Positions 19,336 through 27,584 of a stretch of DNA of 64,000 bases are shown in pieces. The notes beneath the pieces are model-generated. The model saw only the letters and a list, made by a program, of their open reading frames with translations. It was not told the DNA's origin and searched no databases. Position 1 is the first letter of the stretch. Every line of letters begins with the position of its first letter. Origin of the DNA: Roseiarcus sp963748545 (GTDB lineage: Bacteria > Pseudomonadota > Alphaproteobacteria > Rhizobiales > Beijerinckiaceae); assembly GCA_963748545.1 (NCBI GenBank), contig CAVVJO010000031.1, positions 248,001-312,000 on the forward strand, written 5' to 3'. The translations under genes were made by a program, and so were the position numbers.

Positions 19336-20198
19336 CGGACGAAGCCCATGCGGTGCTCGGCAAGGCGTCCGACAAGGCCGATGGCTCCGACCAACGCCGC
19401 CGACAGCGCGGCCGCGGCGAACAGCGCGGCCCAGATCTGCACCGTCTGCCCATAATAGGAGCCGGCCAGCAGGCGGGCGCCGAGGCCCCCGTCCTCGCTC
19501 TTGGTGACTTCGGCCACGATTGCGCCAACCAGCGCCGCCGCCGCGCCGATCTTCATGCTGGCGAAGAAGAACGGCGCGCTCGCCGGCGCGCGCAGCTTCA
19601 GGAACGTCTGGGTCTGCGACGCCGAATAGGTGCGCATGAGATCGAGTTGCAGCGTCTCGGGCGAACGGAAACCCTTGACCATGCCGACCGTCACCGGAAA
19701 GAACGATAGATAGGCCGCGATCGCCGCCTTCGGCGCGATGCCGGTGATGTTGAACTGGTTCAGGATCACCACGATCATCGGCGCGAGCGCAATGATCGGC
19801 ACGGTTTGCGAGGCGACCAGCCACGGCGTCAGCGAGCGATCGAGCCAGCGCGTCGACACGATCACGACGGCGAGGCCGATGCCGAGCGAGGCGCCGATCA
19901 GGAAGCCGATCAGCGTCTCCTCGAGCGTGATCAGCCCATGATAGACGAGGCTGCGCTTCGAGGTCGGCGGGGTCGCAACGATCAATTTGTACATCTCGCC
20001 CGCGACCTGGTGCGGCCCCGGCAGCTTCGGCCGCTCCATGTTGAGCGAAGCGACGATCAGCTCCTCGGTCGAATAGTCGGCTCGGCCGGCGTTTGCGAAA
20101 GCGTCGCGCTGCAGCGGCGCATTCATCCAGACCGCGAACACGTACCAGATCGCAAGCACGGCGAGGACGACGGTTGTGATGGGCAGGACGGATTTCAC
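19332..20198 (-). CDS. ABC importer permease (first)
   Basis: A 288-residue inner-membrane permease of the SsuC/ThiX type. Start taken as GTG at 20198: it forms a GTGA overlap with the stop of the small upstream gene, and VKSVLPITTVVLAVLAIWYV begins the first membrane span. The frame runs upstream without coding character. The ATPase-contact loop DLMRTYSASQTQTFLKLRAP is intact, and APFFFASMKIGAAAALVGAI follows. It has a longer first periplasmic loop than the second permease. Confidence 0.88.
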   Translation of the reverse strand: MKSVLPITTVVLAVLAIWYVFAVWMNAPLQRDAFANAGRADYSTEELIVASLNMERPKLPGPHQVAGEMYKLIVATPPTSKRSLVYHGLITLEETLIGFLIGASLGIGLAVVIVSTRWLDRSLTPWLVASQTVPIIALAPMIVVILNQFNITGIAPKAAIAAYLSFFPVTVGMVKGFRSPETLQLDLMRTYSASQTQTFLKLRAPASAPFFFASMKIGAAAALVGAIVAEVTKSEDGGLGARLLAGSYYGQTVQIWAALFAAAALSAALVGAIGLVGRLAEHRMGFVR

Positions 20199-20527
20199 CG
20201 ACCGAACCAAGGGTTCGATTGCAGGAGGGTGCTCGCCGAGAGAACGTGACAGGCGTCGTCGATCGTCAGGTCGACGGAATAGATCTCGGTCCGCGGGCCG
20301 TTGACGCGAACCGTGACCCGCAGAACGCTGGGGTCCCACACCACCGGATCGCCGAAGACCGTTAGCTGGCCGAGCGGATTGGTCCGATCCATCGCTTCAA
20401 GCGCGGCCGCGTTGACCCGTGCGGCGCACGCCGCGCTCACCGGCGCGGGGTTCGGGAAAGCAAGCGCGCTCGCCGTCGCCCCGAGGCTCGCGACAAGAGC
20501 GATCAGGGTTCGACCGACGGCGGCCAT
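20195..20527 (-). CDS. Small exported protein inside the importer operon
   Basis: A 110-residue protein with signal peptide (MAAVGRTLIALVASLGATAS) and two cysteines in the mature part (SAACAARVN and DDACHVLSA), possibly a disulfide. No family recognised. It overlaps the permease start (GTGA), so it is translated with the importer. An upstream ATG at 20608 would add 27 residues encoded by a palindromic repeat, so I reject it. An accessory binding or stabilising role for the importer is possible. Confidence 0.7.
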   Translation of the reverse strand: MAAVGRTLIALVASLGATASALAFPNPAPVSAACAARVNAAALEAMDRTNPLGQLTVFGDPVVWDPSVLRVTVRVNGPRTEIYSVDLTIDDACHVLSASTLLQSNPWFGR

Positions 20528-20543
20528 GCTTCGCCGGTCCTCT

Positions 20544-20560
20544 CTCCCCTTGCAGGGGAG
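20544..20560. repeat. Short palindromic repeat (REP-like)
   Basis: CTCCCCT-TGC-AGGGGAG is a perfect 7-base inverted repeat between the ATPase gene and the small exported protein, inside an operon. It belongs with the CTCCCC-type palindromes elsewhere in the window and would fold in the mRNA. Confidence 0.6.
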
Positions 20561-20597
20561 GGCCAGAGGGAAAGAGCGGACCCGGCGATAAGAGAAG

Positions 20598-21431
20598 CTA
20601 GCCGTCATAGGAGTGTCCCGCGCGCAGGCCGTGCCGGACGCGATTGGCGATCGCCAGGAACTCTGGCGTCTCGCGGATTTCGAGTTGCCGGTCGCGGGGA
20701 AAGTTGCACTCTATGACGTCGGTAATGCGCCCGGGGCGCGGCGACATGACGACCACATGGGTCGACAGGAAGACGGCCTCGGGGATCGAATGGGTGACGA
20801 ACAGCACCGTCTTGCCGGTCATCTCCCACAGCCGCAGAAGCTGCTGGTTCAGCATGTCGCGCACGATCTCGTCGAGCGCTCCGAACGGTTCATCCATCAA
20901 AAGGATATCCGGATCGAACGAAAGCGCGCGCGCGATCGAGGCGCGCTGCTGCATGCCGCCGGACAATTGCCAGGGGAACTTGGCGCCGAAGCCTTCGAGA
21001 TTGACGAGCTTCAAGCCCTTCTCGACCTTTTCGGCCCGCTCGGCCTTGGAGTAGCCCATGATCTCGAGCGGAAGCGCGATGTTGCGCGCCACCGTCCGCC
21101 ACGGGTAGAGCGCCGGCGCCTGGAAGACGTAGCCGTAGCAACGTTTGAGCCGCGCCTCTTCCGGGCTCATGCCGTCGACCCGAATGTCGCCCTCGGTCGG
21201 CAACTCGAGGTCGGCGACCGCCCTGAGCAGCGTCGTTTTGCCGCAGCCCGAAGGACCGATGAACGAGACGAACTCGCCGCGCGCCACTTTCAGGCTCACG
21301 TGGCTCAGCGCCTCGACCGGTCCGTCGCGGGTTTCGAAGCGCAGCGACACGTCGCTGATCTCGATCGCCGCTTCGGGCGGCGACGCCGAGCTGACGTCGT
21401 CGCGCGCCTTCTGGATCGACGCCGCCTCCAT
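20598..21431 (-). CDS. ABC importer ATP-binding protein
   Basis: A 277-residue nitrate/sulfonate/taurine-type ATPase. Walker A is GPSGCGKTT, the Q-loop lies in YVFQAPALYPW, the signature is LSGGMQQR, Walker B is ILLMDEPFGALDE and the switch is VTHSIPEA. It energises the two permeases that follow. The start lies 5 bases after the dihydropyrimidinase stop. Confidence 0.95.
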   Translation of the reverse strand: MEAASIQKARDDVSSASPPEAAIEISDVSLRFETRDGPVEALSHVSLKVARGEFVSFIGPSGCGKTTLLRAVADLELPTEGDIRVDGMSPEEARLKRCYGYVFQAPALYPWRTVARNIALPLEIMGYSKAERAEKVEKGLKLVNLEGFGAKFPWQLSGGMQQRASIARALSFDPDILLMDEPFGALDEIVRDMLNQQLLRLWEMTGKTVLFVTHSIPEAVFLSTHVVVMSPRPGRITDVIECNFPRDRQLEIRETPEFLAIANRVRHGLRAGHSYDG

Positions 21432-21436
21432 GCCCG

Positions 21437-22864
21437 CTACCGCGCCACTGCGCGGGGAGCGGTGAACTCCTTGTAGCGCTTGAGCGCGCGGGCCTCCGCC
21501 GGGAAGGGCTGGCGGCCGATGAACCGGCCGCGGCCGATCTCCGCCTGCACCCGGCCGTCGCGGAAGACCACTTCGCCGCGCGAAAGCGTGTAGCGAGGCA
21601 ATCCGGTGACCTTCATGCCCTCGAACACGTTGTAGTCGATCACCGACTGCTGGGTCTTGGCCGAGATCGTCTTGTTGGCCTTCGGGTCCCAGACCGCGAT
21701 GTCCGCATCCGCGCCCGGGGCGATCAGGCCCTTGCGCGGATACATGTTGAGGATCTTGGCGCTGTTGGTCGAGGTCACGGCGACGAACTCGTTCGGGGTC
21801 AGCCGTCCGGTCTCGACGCCGTACGTCCACAACACCGGCATGCGATCCTCGAGACCGCCGGTGCCGTTCGGAATCTTGGTGAAGTCGCCGAACCCCAGCT
21901 CCTTCTGTTGGGTGGTGAACGAGCAGTGATCGGTCGCGACCACCTGAAGCGAGCCTGCGCGCAGGCCATTCCAGAGATCGTCCTGGTTCACCTTGTCGCG
22001 GAACGGCGGCGACATGACGCGGCGGGCCGCGTGTTTCCAGTCCTTGTTGGAATACTCGCTGTCGTCGAGCACGAGGTGCTGGATCAGCGGCTCGCCGTAG
22101 ACGCGCTTTCCGAGCGCGCGCGCCCGCGCGATCGCCTCGTGAGCCTGTATGCAGGAGGTGTGCACGATGTAGATCGGCACGCCGGCCTGATCGGCGAGCA
22201 TGATAGCGCGGTTGGTCGCCTCGCCCTCGACGTCGGGCGGACGCGACAGGGCGTGGCCCTCTGGACCCGTTATCCCCTTGGAGAGGTAGTAGCGCTGCAG
22301 GGCGGCGACGAGGTCGCCGTTCTCGGCGTGGACGAGCGGCATCGCCCCGAGCTCGGCGCAGCGCGAGAACGAGGCGAACATCTCCTCGTCGTTGACCATC
22401 AGCGACCCCTTGTAGGCCATGAAATGCTTGAAGGTCGTGATGCCCGCCTTGACCACCTTGGCCATGTCCTCGTGGACCTGATCGTTCCAGTAGGTGATGG
22501 CCATATGGTAGGAATAATCGGCGACCGCGTTTTTCGAGCGCTCGTTCCAGTCGGCGAGCGCCTCCATCAGCGGCTGGTTGCGGTTCGGGATGCAGAAGTC
22601 GACCACCATCGTAGTGCCGCCGGACACGCCGGCCTTCGAGCCGCTCTCGAAGTTGTCGGCCGAATTCGCCCCCATGAAGGGCATGTCGAGATGGGTGTGC
22701 GGGTCGATCCCGCCCGGCAGGATGTAGCACTCTCCCGCGTCGAGCGTGCTGTCCCCGCTCAGGTGGTCGCCGATCTCGACGATCGTTTCCCCTTCGACCT
22801 TGACGTCGGCCTTGTAACTGCGGTCGGCGTTGACCACCGTTCCGCCTTTGATGACGATCGACAT
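21437..22864 (-). CDS. hydA: Dihydropyrimidinase (D-hydantoinase)
   Basis: A 475-residue zinc amidohydrolase that opens the ring of dihydrouracil or dihydrothymine, and of 5-substituted hydantoins. GGIDPHTHLDMP supplies the first metal ligands. The carbamylated Lys is in TFKHFMAYKG; further metal ligands are in MPLVHAENGD and IYIVHTSCIQAHEA, and the catalytic Asp is in ATDHCSF. The C-terminus has the GADADIAVWDP barrel return. It lies between the amidohydrolase, which would take its product, and the importer genes. Confidence 0.96.
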   Translation of the reverse strand: MSIVIKGGTVVNADRSYKADVKVEGETIVEIGDHLSGDSTLDAGECYILPGGIDPHTHLDMPFMGANSADNFESGSKAGVSGGTTMVVDFCIPNRNQPLMEALADWNERSKNAVADYSYHMAITYWNDQVHEDMAKVVKAGITTFKHFMAYKGSLMVNDEEMFASFSRCAELGAMPLVHAENGDLVAALQRYYLSKGITGPEGHALSRPPDVEGEATNRAIMLADQAGVPIYIVHTSCIQAHEAIARARALGKRVYGEPLIQHLVLDDSEYSNKDWKHAARRVMSPPFRDKVNQDDLWNGLRAGSLQVVATDHCSFTTQQKELGFGDFTKIPNGTGGLEDRMPVLWTYGVETGRLTPNEFVAVTSTNSAKILNMYPRKGLIAPGADADIAVWDPKANKTISAKTQQSVIDYNVFEGMKVTGLPRYTLSRGEVVFRDGRVQAEIGRGRFIGRQPFPAEARALKRYKEFTAPRAVAR

Positions 22865-22910
22865 GGGCTCCTCTTTAGGTTCGGCTCCGCGGCTCGCGCG
22901 GAGATTTCAT

Positions 22911-24159
22911 TCAGGCGACGATCTCGGCCTTCTCGAGCGCCGCATGCATGAGCACGTTGGCGCCGTAGGTCGCCCAGTCGGGCTTGATGTCCTCGCTCTC
23001 GTTATGGCTCACGCCATCGACGCAGGGCGTGAAAATCATCGAGGTCGGGGTGATGCGGGCCATGTAGCAGGCGTCGTGGCCGGCGCCCGAGACGATGTCG
23101 CGGTGCGAGTAGCCGAACCGCTCGGCCCCGCGCCGCACGGCCTCGACGCAGGCCGGATCGAAGGGGACCGGCTCGTAGTAGAAGACCTGCTTGAGATCAT
23201 AGGTCAGGCCGATCGCCTTGGCGATCTCCTCGACGCCGGCCTTCAACGCTGCGTCCATCTCCGACAGCGTGGCGTCGCTGGGGTGGCGGAAATCGACGGT
23301 CATGAACACGTCCCCGGGGATCACGTTGCGGGAATTGGGATAGGGATTGAGCATCCCGACGGTCGACACTGCGAGCGGCGCCTTCGAGAGGCCGATTTTG
23401 TTGACGAGCTCCACGATCCGCGCCGCGCCGAGCAGCGCGTCCTTGCGGCGCGGCATCGGCGTCGAACCGGCGTGGCTCTCGAACCCGGTCAAGCGAATCT
23501 CGTACCAACGCTGGCCCTGGCCGTGGGTGACGATACCAACGTCGTAGCCCTCGTCCTCGAGGATCGGGCCCTGCTCGATGTGCAGCTCGAAATAGGCGTG
23601 GACCGGTCGCCCGCCGACCGGGACGTCGCCCTTGAAGCCGATGCGCTCGAGCTCTTCGCCCAGCGTCTTGCCCTCCTGGTCGACCCGCGAATAGGCGAAT
23701 TGCTTGGTGAAGACGCCGGCGAACACGCCTGAGGACACCATCGCCGGGGCGTAGCGCGAGCCCTCTTCGTTGGTCCAGTTCGCGACCTCGATCGGATGTC
23801 GGGTCCTGATCTTGAGGTCGTTCAGCGAGCGCACGACCTCGAGCGCGCCAAGCACCCCGAGAACGCCGTCGAACTTGCCCCCCGTCGGCTGGGTGTCGAG
23901 GTGACTGCCGATAATGACCGGCGGCAGGCTCATGTCCTCGCCGGCCCGGCGCGCCGAACATGTTGCCCATTTCGTCGATGCTGACCGTGCAGCCGGCCGC
24001 CTCGCACCATGTGCGAAACAGCTCGCGGCCCTGTTTGTCGACGTCGGTCAGGGTCAGTCTCTTGCAGCCCCCCTTCGGCGTGCCGCCGATCTTCGCCATC
24101 TCCATCAGCGAGTCCCAGAGACGGGCTCCATTGATGCGAACGTTGGACAGATCGGCCAT
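22911..24159 (-). CDS. Zn-dependent N-carbamoyl-amide hydrolase (beta-ureidopropionase type), apparent frameshift
   Basis: M20-type amidohydrolase that removes the carbamoyl group from N-carbamoyl-beta-alanine or N-carbamoyl amino acids, the step after dihydropyrimidinase. Mended length is 415 residues. Metal-binding motifs are GSHLDTQPTGGKFDG, ANWTNEEGSRY, HIEQGPILE, GAGHDACYMA and GVSHNESED. The frame breaks near 23941; deleting one base gives MFGAPGREDMSLPPVIIGSH, as in the family. Start at 24159 follows GGAG; a GTG at 24171 is possible. The operator at 24199-24214 lies 40 bases upstream, so this is the first gene of the operon. Confidence 0.92.
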
Positions 24160-24198
24160 AACGGACTCCACGCGGATTTGACAAACGCTAGTCCAAAT

Positions 24199-24214
24199 TT
24201 GACCAAACGGTCAA
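24199..24214. promoter_or_regulatory. RutR-type operator
   Basis: TTGACCAAACGGTCAA is a perfect palindrome (TTGACC/GGTCAA, 4-base centre) and matches the known RutR consensus TTGACCANNTGGTCAA in all but one defined base. It lies between the TetR-type gene and the operon it should control, 40 bases before the amidohydrolase start. Uracil or thymine would be the expected inducer if the regulator behaves like RutR. Confidence 0.88.
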
Positions 24215-24324
24215 ATGACGTAACCTTGGGCGAAACGCTCACCAAAACGGCGCCCATGGATCATCTTTTTCGCAGCCGCGAAGGCGTGGCGGTTCCTCTA
24301 AACTCCGTTCCCGACGGTCGCGCG

Positions 24325-24945
24325 ATGGAGCGCAAGTCTCGGCCGACCATCCGTGAGGAAAACGAGCGGGCGTTGCTCGAGGCGGCGGAGGAGATCTTCG
24401 CCGAGCAGGGCTTCGCCGGCGCGACAACCGCAGCGATCGCGCGCCGCGCAGGCGTCCCCAAGGCCAACCTGCACTATTATTTCGCGACCAAGGAGACGCT
24501 TTACCGCGCCGTCGTCGAGCGGGTGCTGACGGCGTGGCTTGCGGCGGCCGCCTCGTTCGACGCCAGCGACGATCCGCGAGAAGCGCTCTCCGCCTACATC
24601 GGCGCCAAGATGGACCTTGCGCGCATGATGCCGCTCGCCTCGCGCATCTGGTCAGCCGAGATCATGCGCGGCGCCCCGATCATCCAGGACTTTCTCGACA
24701 CCACGCTGGCCGACTGGGTCGCCTCGCGCGAGATATCGGTCAGGCGTTGGATCGGCGCCGGGAAGCTGAAGCCGATCGAGGCCAAGGTGCTGTTCTACAT
24801 GATCTGGGCCACGACCCAGCAATACGCCAACGCGTCGCACGAAATGATGACGCTGAACGGCGGCCGCCCGCTCGACGACGCCGCCTTCGAGCGGGCCAAG
24901 CGACAAGTGATCGATACGATCGTCAGCGGAGTCGTCCCCGCCTGA
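24325..24945 (+). CDS. TetR-family regulator, RutR-like
   Basis: A 206-residue repressor. The N-terminal helix-turn-helix is GATTAAIARRAGVPKANLHY with YFATKETLYRAVV. The C-terminal part carries SRIWSAEIMRGAPII and WIGAGKLKPIEAKVLFYMIW, which follow the RutR pattern. Start taken at 24325; an ATG at 24256 is in frame, but those 23 codons have weak GC at third positions. It is divergent from the pyrimidine operon, and a RutR-type operator lies in between. Probable control of pyrimidine breakdown and uptake, and perhaps of itself. Confidence 0.88.
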   Translation: MERKSRPTIREENERALLEAAEEIFAEQGFAGATTAAIARRAGVPKANLHYYFATKETLYRAVVERVLTAWLAAAASFDASDDPREALSAYIGAKMDLARMMPLASRIWSAEIMRGAPIIQDFLDTTLADWVASREISVRRWIGAGKLKPIEAKVLFYMIWATTQQYANASHEMMTLNGGRPLDDAAFERAKRQVIDTIVSGVVPA

Positions 24946-24983
24946 GGCGGCGCGGCGCGTCGCCCGGACAGGCTCTGACGGCG

Positions 24984-25259
24984 TTACTTCCTTCCGCAGG
25001 CCTTATCCAGCAGGTGGGCGGTGCTGTCGCCCTTGAAGCCAACGTCGTCGATGACGGAAGCGCCGACCTTTACGTAGCCGTTGAGCGCCCAAGTTCCGTC
25101 GGGATAGTGACTCCAGGCGCTGCAAGGGATGGTGGTAATGTCCTGAGGCCATCGTTCCACCGTATAGGTGTCGGCGGCGCGCGCCATAATCGGCGCAAAC
25201 ATCAGGCTCGCAGCGACGGCGCCGAAGATGGGCGCGCGTGTCTCAGCTCTCTTCGGCAT
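24984..25259 (-). CDS. Small exported two-cysteine protein
   Basis: A 91-residue protein with signal peptide (AVAASLMFAPIMARAAD). The mature part is about 60 residues with cysteines in IPCSAW and DKACGRK, a likely disulfide. The motifs DGTWALNGYVKVGAS and VGFKGDS look conserved, but I do not know a function. AAGGA precedes the ATG. Convergent with the TetR gene. Confidence 0.72.
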   Translation of the reverse strand: MPKRAETRAPIFGAVAASLMFAPIMARAADTYTVERWPQDITTIPCSAWSHYPDGTWALNGYVKVGASVIDDVGFKGDSTAHLLDKACGRK

Positions 25260-25490
25260 GCGTCGGTCCTTGTGGGGTTTGCGCCGGGGGGTCACGCGCA
25301 CCCTAGCACGCCCGGACGCCTCGAACAGCCGCGCTGCGGGCGACGCCTCTCGAACGGCCGCACCGAGGCTAGCGACGGGGCGCCGGGCAGCTCCCGCGCC
25401 TGCTCGCCGGAATGTCGCTCGAGGCGCGGGTCAGGGCTCGAGGGTTCCGCCGCCCTACAGGCGCGAACCGATGCTAAGCGCCAGACCGGG

Positions 25491-25928
25491 TCAAGCGGTC
25501 GGCTTGCTCTTGGCGGTTAGGCTCTTGGCCGCGGTCGGGCTCTTGGCCGCGGTTGGGCTCTTGGGCGCGGGTGCGCTCTTGGCGGCCGTCGTGCGCTTGG
25601 CCGGAGCCTCGCTGGCCTTGACGGCGACCGCAGGCGCTTCCGCGGCCTTCGGCGCCGCCGGACTTTTCGCCGTCTTCGGCTTGGCGGTCGATGCCGGCTT
25701 TTCGGCCTTCTCGGCGCTCGTCTTCGCCTTGGCGGTATCGCGCGCCTTGGGCGCCGCGCTCTCCGCTTTCGCTTCCGCGACGGCGGCCGACAATTCCGCG
25801 CGCGCGACATCCGCCTCGAACTGCGCCTCCGCGGCATGCCAGAAGCGCTCCGCCTGGCCGTCCGGCCGTCCCTCCTGCTCCCACAGAAGGTAAGCGATCT
25901 CCTCTATGCTTCGTTTTTGTTGAACCAT
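25491..25928 (-). CDS. DUF2934 protein with a Lys/Ala/Pro-rich tail
   Basis: A 145-residue protein. Residues about 5-40 are a DUF2934 domain (IAYLLWEQEGRPDGQAERFW). The rest is a low-complexity tail of Ala, Lys, Pro, Thr and Ser with tandem PTAAKS units near the end, basic and disordered, like bacterial histone H1-type tails. DNA or RNP association is plausible for such tails but is inference. The tandem units are near-identical in DNA, which makes length variation likely. Confidence 0.8.
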   Translation of the reverse strand: MVQQKRSIEEIAYLLWEQEGRPDGQAERFWHAAEAQFEADVARAELSAAVAEAKAESAAPKARDTAKAKTSAEKAEKPASTAKPKTAKSPAAPKAAEAPAVAVKASEAPAKRTTAAKSAPAPKSPTAAKSPTAAKSLTAKSKPTA

Positions 25929-26198
25929 CCGCGCACCTCAAAAATTGTGACGCGACTCGCGCCTGTTCATGACCGCTACTTTGCGACGGGCGCCCGCGTT
26001 GCGTCAAACCAGCAGCGCTCCACGAGATCCCGCATGGTGAGCGCGATCTGCAACTCTACGACCAATGCGGGTCGGCGCAACCTATCCCAATGGCGCAAGC
26101 CGATCAGCGACCGCCGTCATGGGCCGCAGAACACGGAACTCCAACTCGGCGACTGCGTTCTTCAGAAATCCGTAGTCAACTCGAAAAGGAGCAGGACC

Positions 26199-26687
26199 AT
26201 GCGTAACATCATCTTCGCCGCAGCGGTTGTTCCCTTCTTCACCGTGGCGGCCCTGGCGCAGAATGCGTCGACTTCGACGCCCGCGAACACGCCGCCGGCC
26301 GATCAGGCCAACCCGCCCATGACCCAGCACGCCACCACGCCGGCCGATATGCCAAGCAAGGGGCCGAGCTTCATTTCCGTCCCGGACACGGCGATGCTGA
26401 GCGGCAACGTCGTCGGACTCGACGTCTACAACGGCCAAAACAACGACATCGGCAAGATTCAGGACATCGTTCTCGGCTCTGACTTTGCCGTCAAAGGCTA
26501 CATCCTTTCGGTTGGCGGCTTCCTCGGCATGGGGACGCACTACGTCGCGGTCGATCCGGGCGCAGTGTCGATCAAGTATGACGAAGGTCAGAAGACTTGG
26601 CGCGCCGCCATGAACGCGACCAAGGATCAACTCAAGTCCGCTCCTGAGTTCAAGTACGGCGGCCGCTGGACGGCCAGCCGCAGCTGA
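26199..26687 (+). CDS. Exported PRC-barrel domain protein
   Basis: A 162-residue protein with a signal peptide (MRNIIFAAAVVPFFTVAALA) and a Thr/Pro/Ala-rich linker. A PRC-barrel follows from about residue 65: LSGNVVGLDVYNGQNNDIGK, IQDIVLG, VKGYILSVGGFLGMGTHYVA. PRC-barrel proteins in the periplasm are common in Hyphomicrobiales and often stress-induced; the role is unknown. AAAAGGAG sits ahead of the ATG. A strong hairpin (26701-26723) follows the stop. Confidence 0.85.
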   Translation: MRNIIFAAAVVPFFTVAALAQNASTSTPANTPPADQANPPMTQHATTPADMPSKGPSFISVPDTAMLSGNVVGLDVYNGQNNDIGKIQDIVLGSDFAVKGYILSVGGFLGMGTHYVAVDPGAVSIKYDEGQKTWRAAMNATKDQLKSAPEFKYGGRWTASRS

Positions 26688-26700
26688 TCCGGCGCTCGTG

Positions 26701-26723
26701 CGAGGCGCGGTCTCCGCGCCTCG
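26701..26723. terminator. Strong hairpin between convergent genes
   Basis: CGAGGCGCGG and CCGCGCCTCG pair perfectly over 10 bases with loop TCT. There is no T tract on either side, so it is a terminator-like or mRNA-protecting stem rather than a classical intrinsic terminator. It lies 13 bases after the PRC-barrel stop and 3 bases before the stop of the opposing gene. Confidence 0.55.
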
Positions 26724-26725
26724 CT

Positions 26726-26977
26726 CTAATCGCTTTCCCGAGGCTGGCGGTTCGTACGATCTTCGGGCTCCTCGGGGGCCCGCGCAGCGCCGCCAGAGTA
26801 ATCGTCGACCTCGCGGGCGTATGGCTGCGTGGCGTCCCGCTTCTCCTCGTGAGGTAAATCTTTATTGTCCTTGGGGACGCGGTTGCGGCTCATGCCGTGG
26901 CCATGACCTTCAGCATTCCCGATCGCGCCTTGCGGGAGCGGGGGAGGGGTCGTGTTGGTCGAGTGCGGATCTGTCAT
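26726..26977 (-). CDS. Small hydrophilic disordered protein
   Basis: An 83-residue protein, no signal peptide or membrane span, rich in Pro, Asp, Glu, Arg and Asn, with a GHGHGMSRN stretch. AGGAG lies ahead of the ATG. It resembles desiccation- or stress-type hydrophilins by composition only; no family recognised. A longer frame upstream lacks coding character. Confidence 0.6.
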   Translation of the reverse strand: MTDPHSTNTTPPPLPQGAIGNAEGHGHGMSRNRVPKDNKDLPHEEKRDATQPYAREVDDYSGGAARAPEEPEDRTNRQPRESD

Positions 26978-27059
26978 AGCGAGGATCTCCTGGGGAGTCG
27001 TGCTAACGTCCTTGGGACGATAGAGGTTCCGCCGGAGCGCCCGTTTGCGCCGCTTCCCC

Positions 27060-27479
27060 TCAATCCCCGATGACATGCATCGCGACCTCGCGCCGATGGG
27101 GCGCGCGACGATGCTCGAACAGATAGATCCCCTGCCAGGTCCCGAGCGCGAGCCGACCGCCGATCAGCGGAATCGAGAGCTGTACGCCGGTCAGCGCCGC
27201 CCGAATGTGAGCCGGCATGTCGTCTGGCCCTTCGTCGTCATGGGCGTAGAGCCCCGCGCCTTCCGGGGCGAGACGGTCGAAATAGGCCTCGAGGTCGGCG
27301 CGTACGTCGGGCGCGGCGTTTTCCTGGATCATCAGCGACGCGGAAGTGTGGCGACAAAACAGCGTGACGAGCCCAGTTTGAAGCCGGTGATCGCCGACCC
27401 ACGCCGACACCGCTGCGGTGACGTCGACGAGGCCGCGGCGGCTCGTCGTGATGGAGAGGATGTCGGCGTACTGGCGCAT
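27060..27479 (-). CDS. YjbQ family protein
   Basis: A 139-residue protein of the UPF0047/YjbQ family. Conserved parts are LFCRHTSASLMIQENAAPDV, YAHDDEGPDDMPAHIRAALT, SIPLIGGRLALGTWQGIYLF and EHRRAPHRREV. Several His, Asp and Arg residues cluster in a presumed active site. A weak thiamine-phosphate synthase activity was reported for family members; the physiological role is not settled. Start chosen at MRQYADILS. Confidence 0.9.
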   Translation of the reverse strand: MRQYADILSITTSRRGLVDVTAAVSAWVGDHRLQTGLVTLFCRHTSASLMIQENAAPDVRADLEAYFDRLAPEGAGLYAHDDEGPDDMPAHIRAALTGVQLSIPLIGGRLALGTWQGIYLFEHRRAPHRREVAMHVIGD

Positions 27480-27584
27480 GGCTTTCGAACCCGGGAGCGA
27501 ACGGAAGGCCGCGCGGCATCGCACGCCGCTATTTTTGGCTTATCAGGGAGGCAAGAAAAATGCGCATCATTCATTCTCCTCTGC

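Noticed and set aside
20528..20608. N-terminal extension of the small importer-operon protein from ATG 20608
   Set aside because: The extra 27 residues are encoded by a palindromic repeat, while a signal peptide begins at 20527.
24256..24324. Upstream start for the TetR-type gene
   Set aside because: The 23 codons have low GC at third positions unlike the rest of the gene, and no ribosome site precedes either start; kept as an alternative only.
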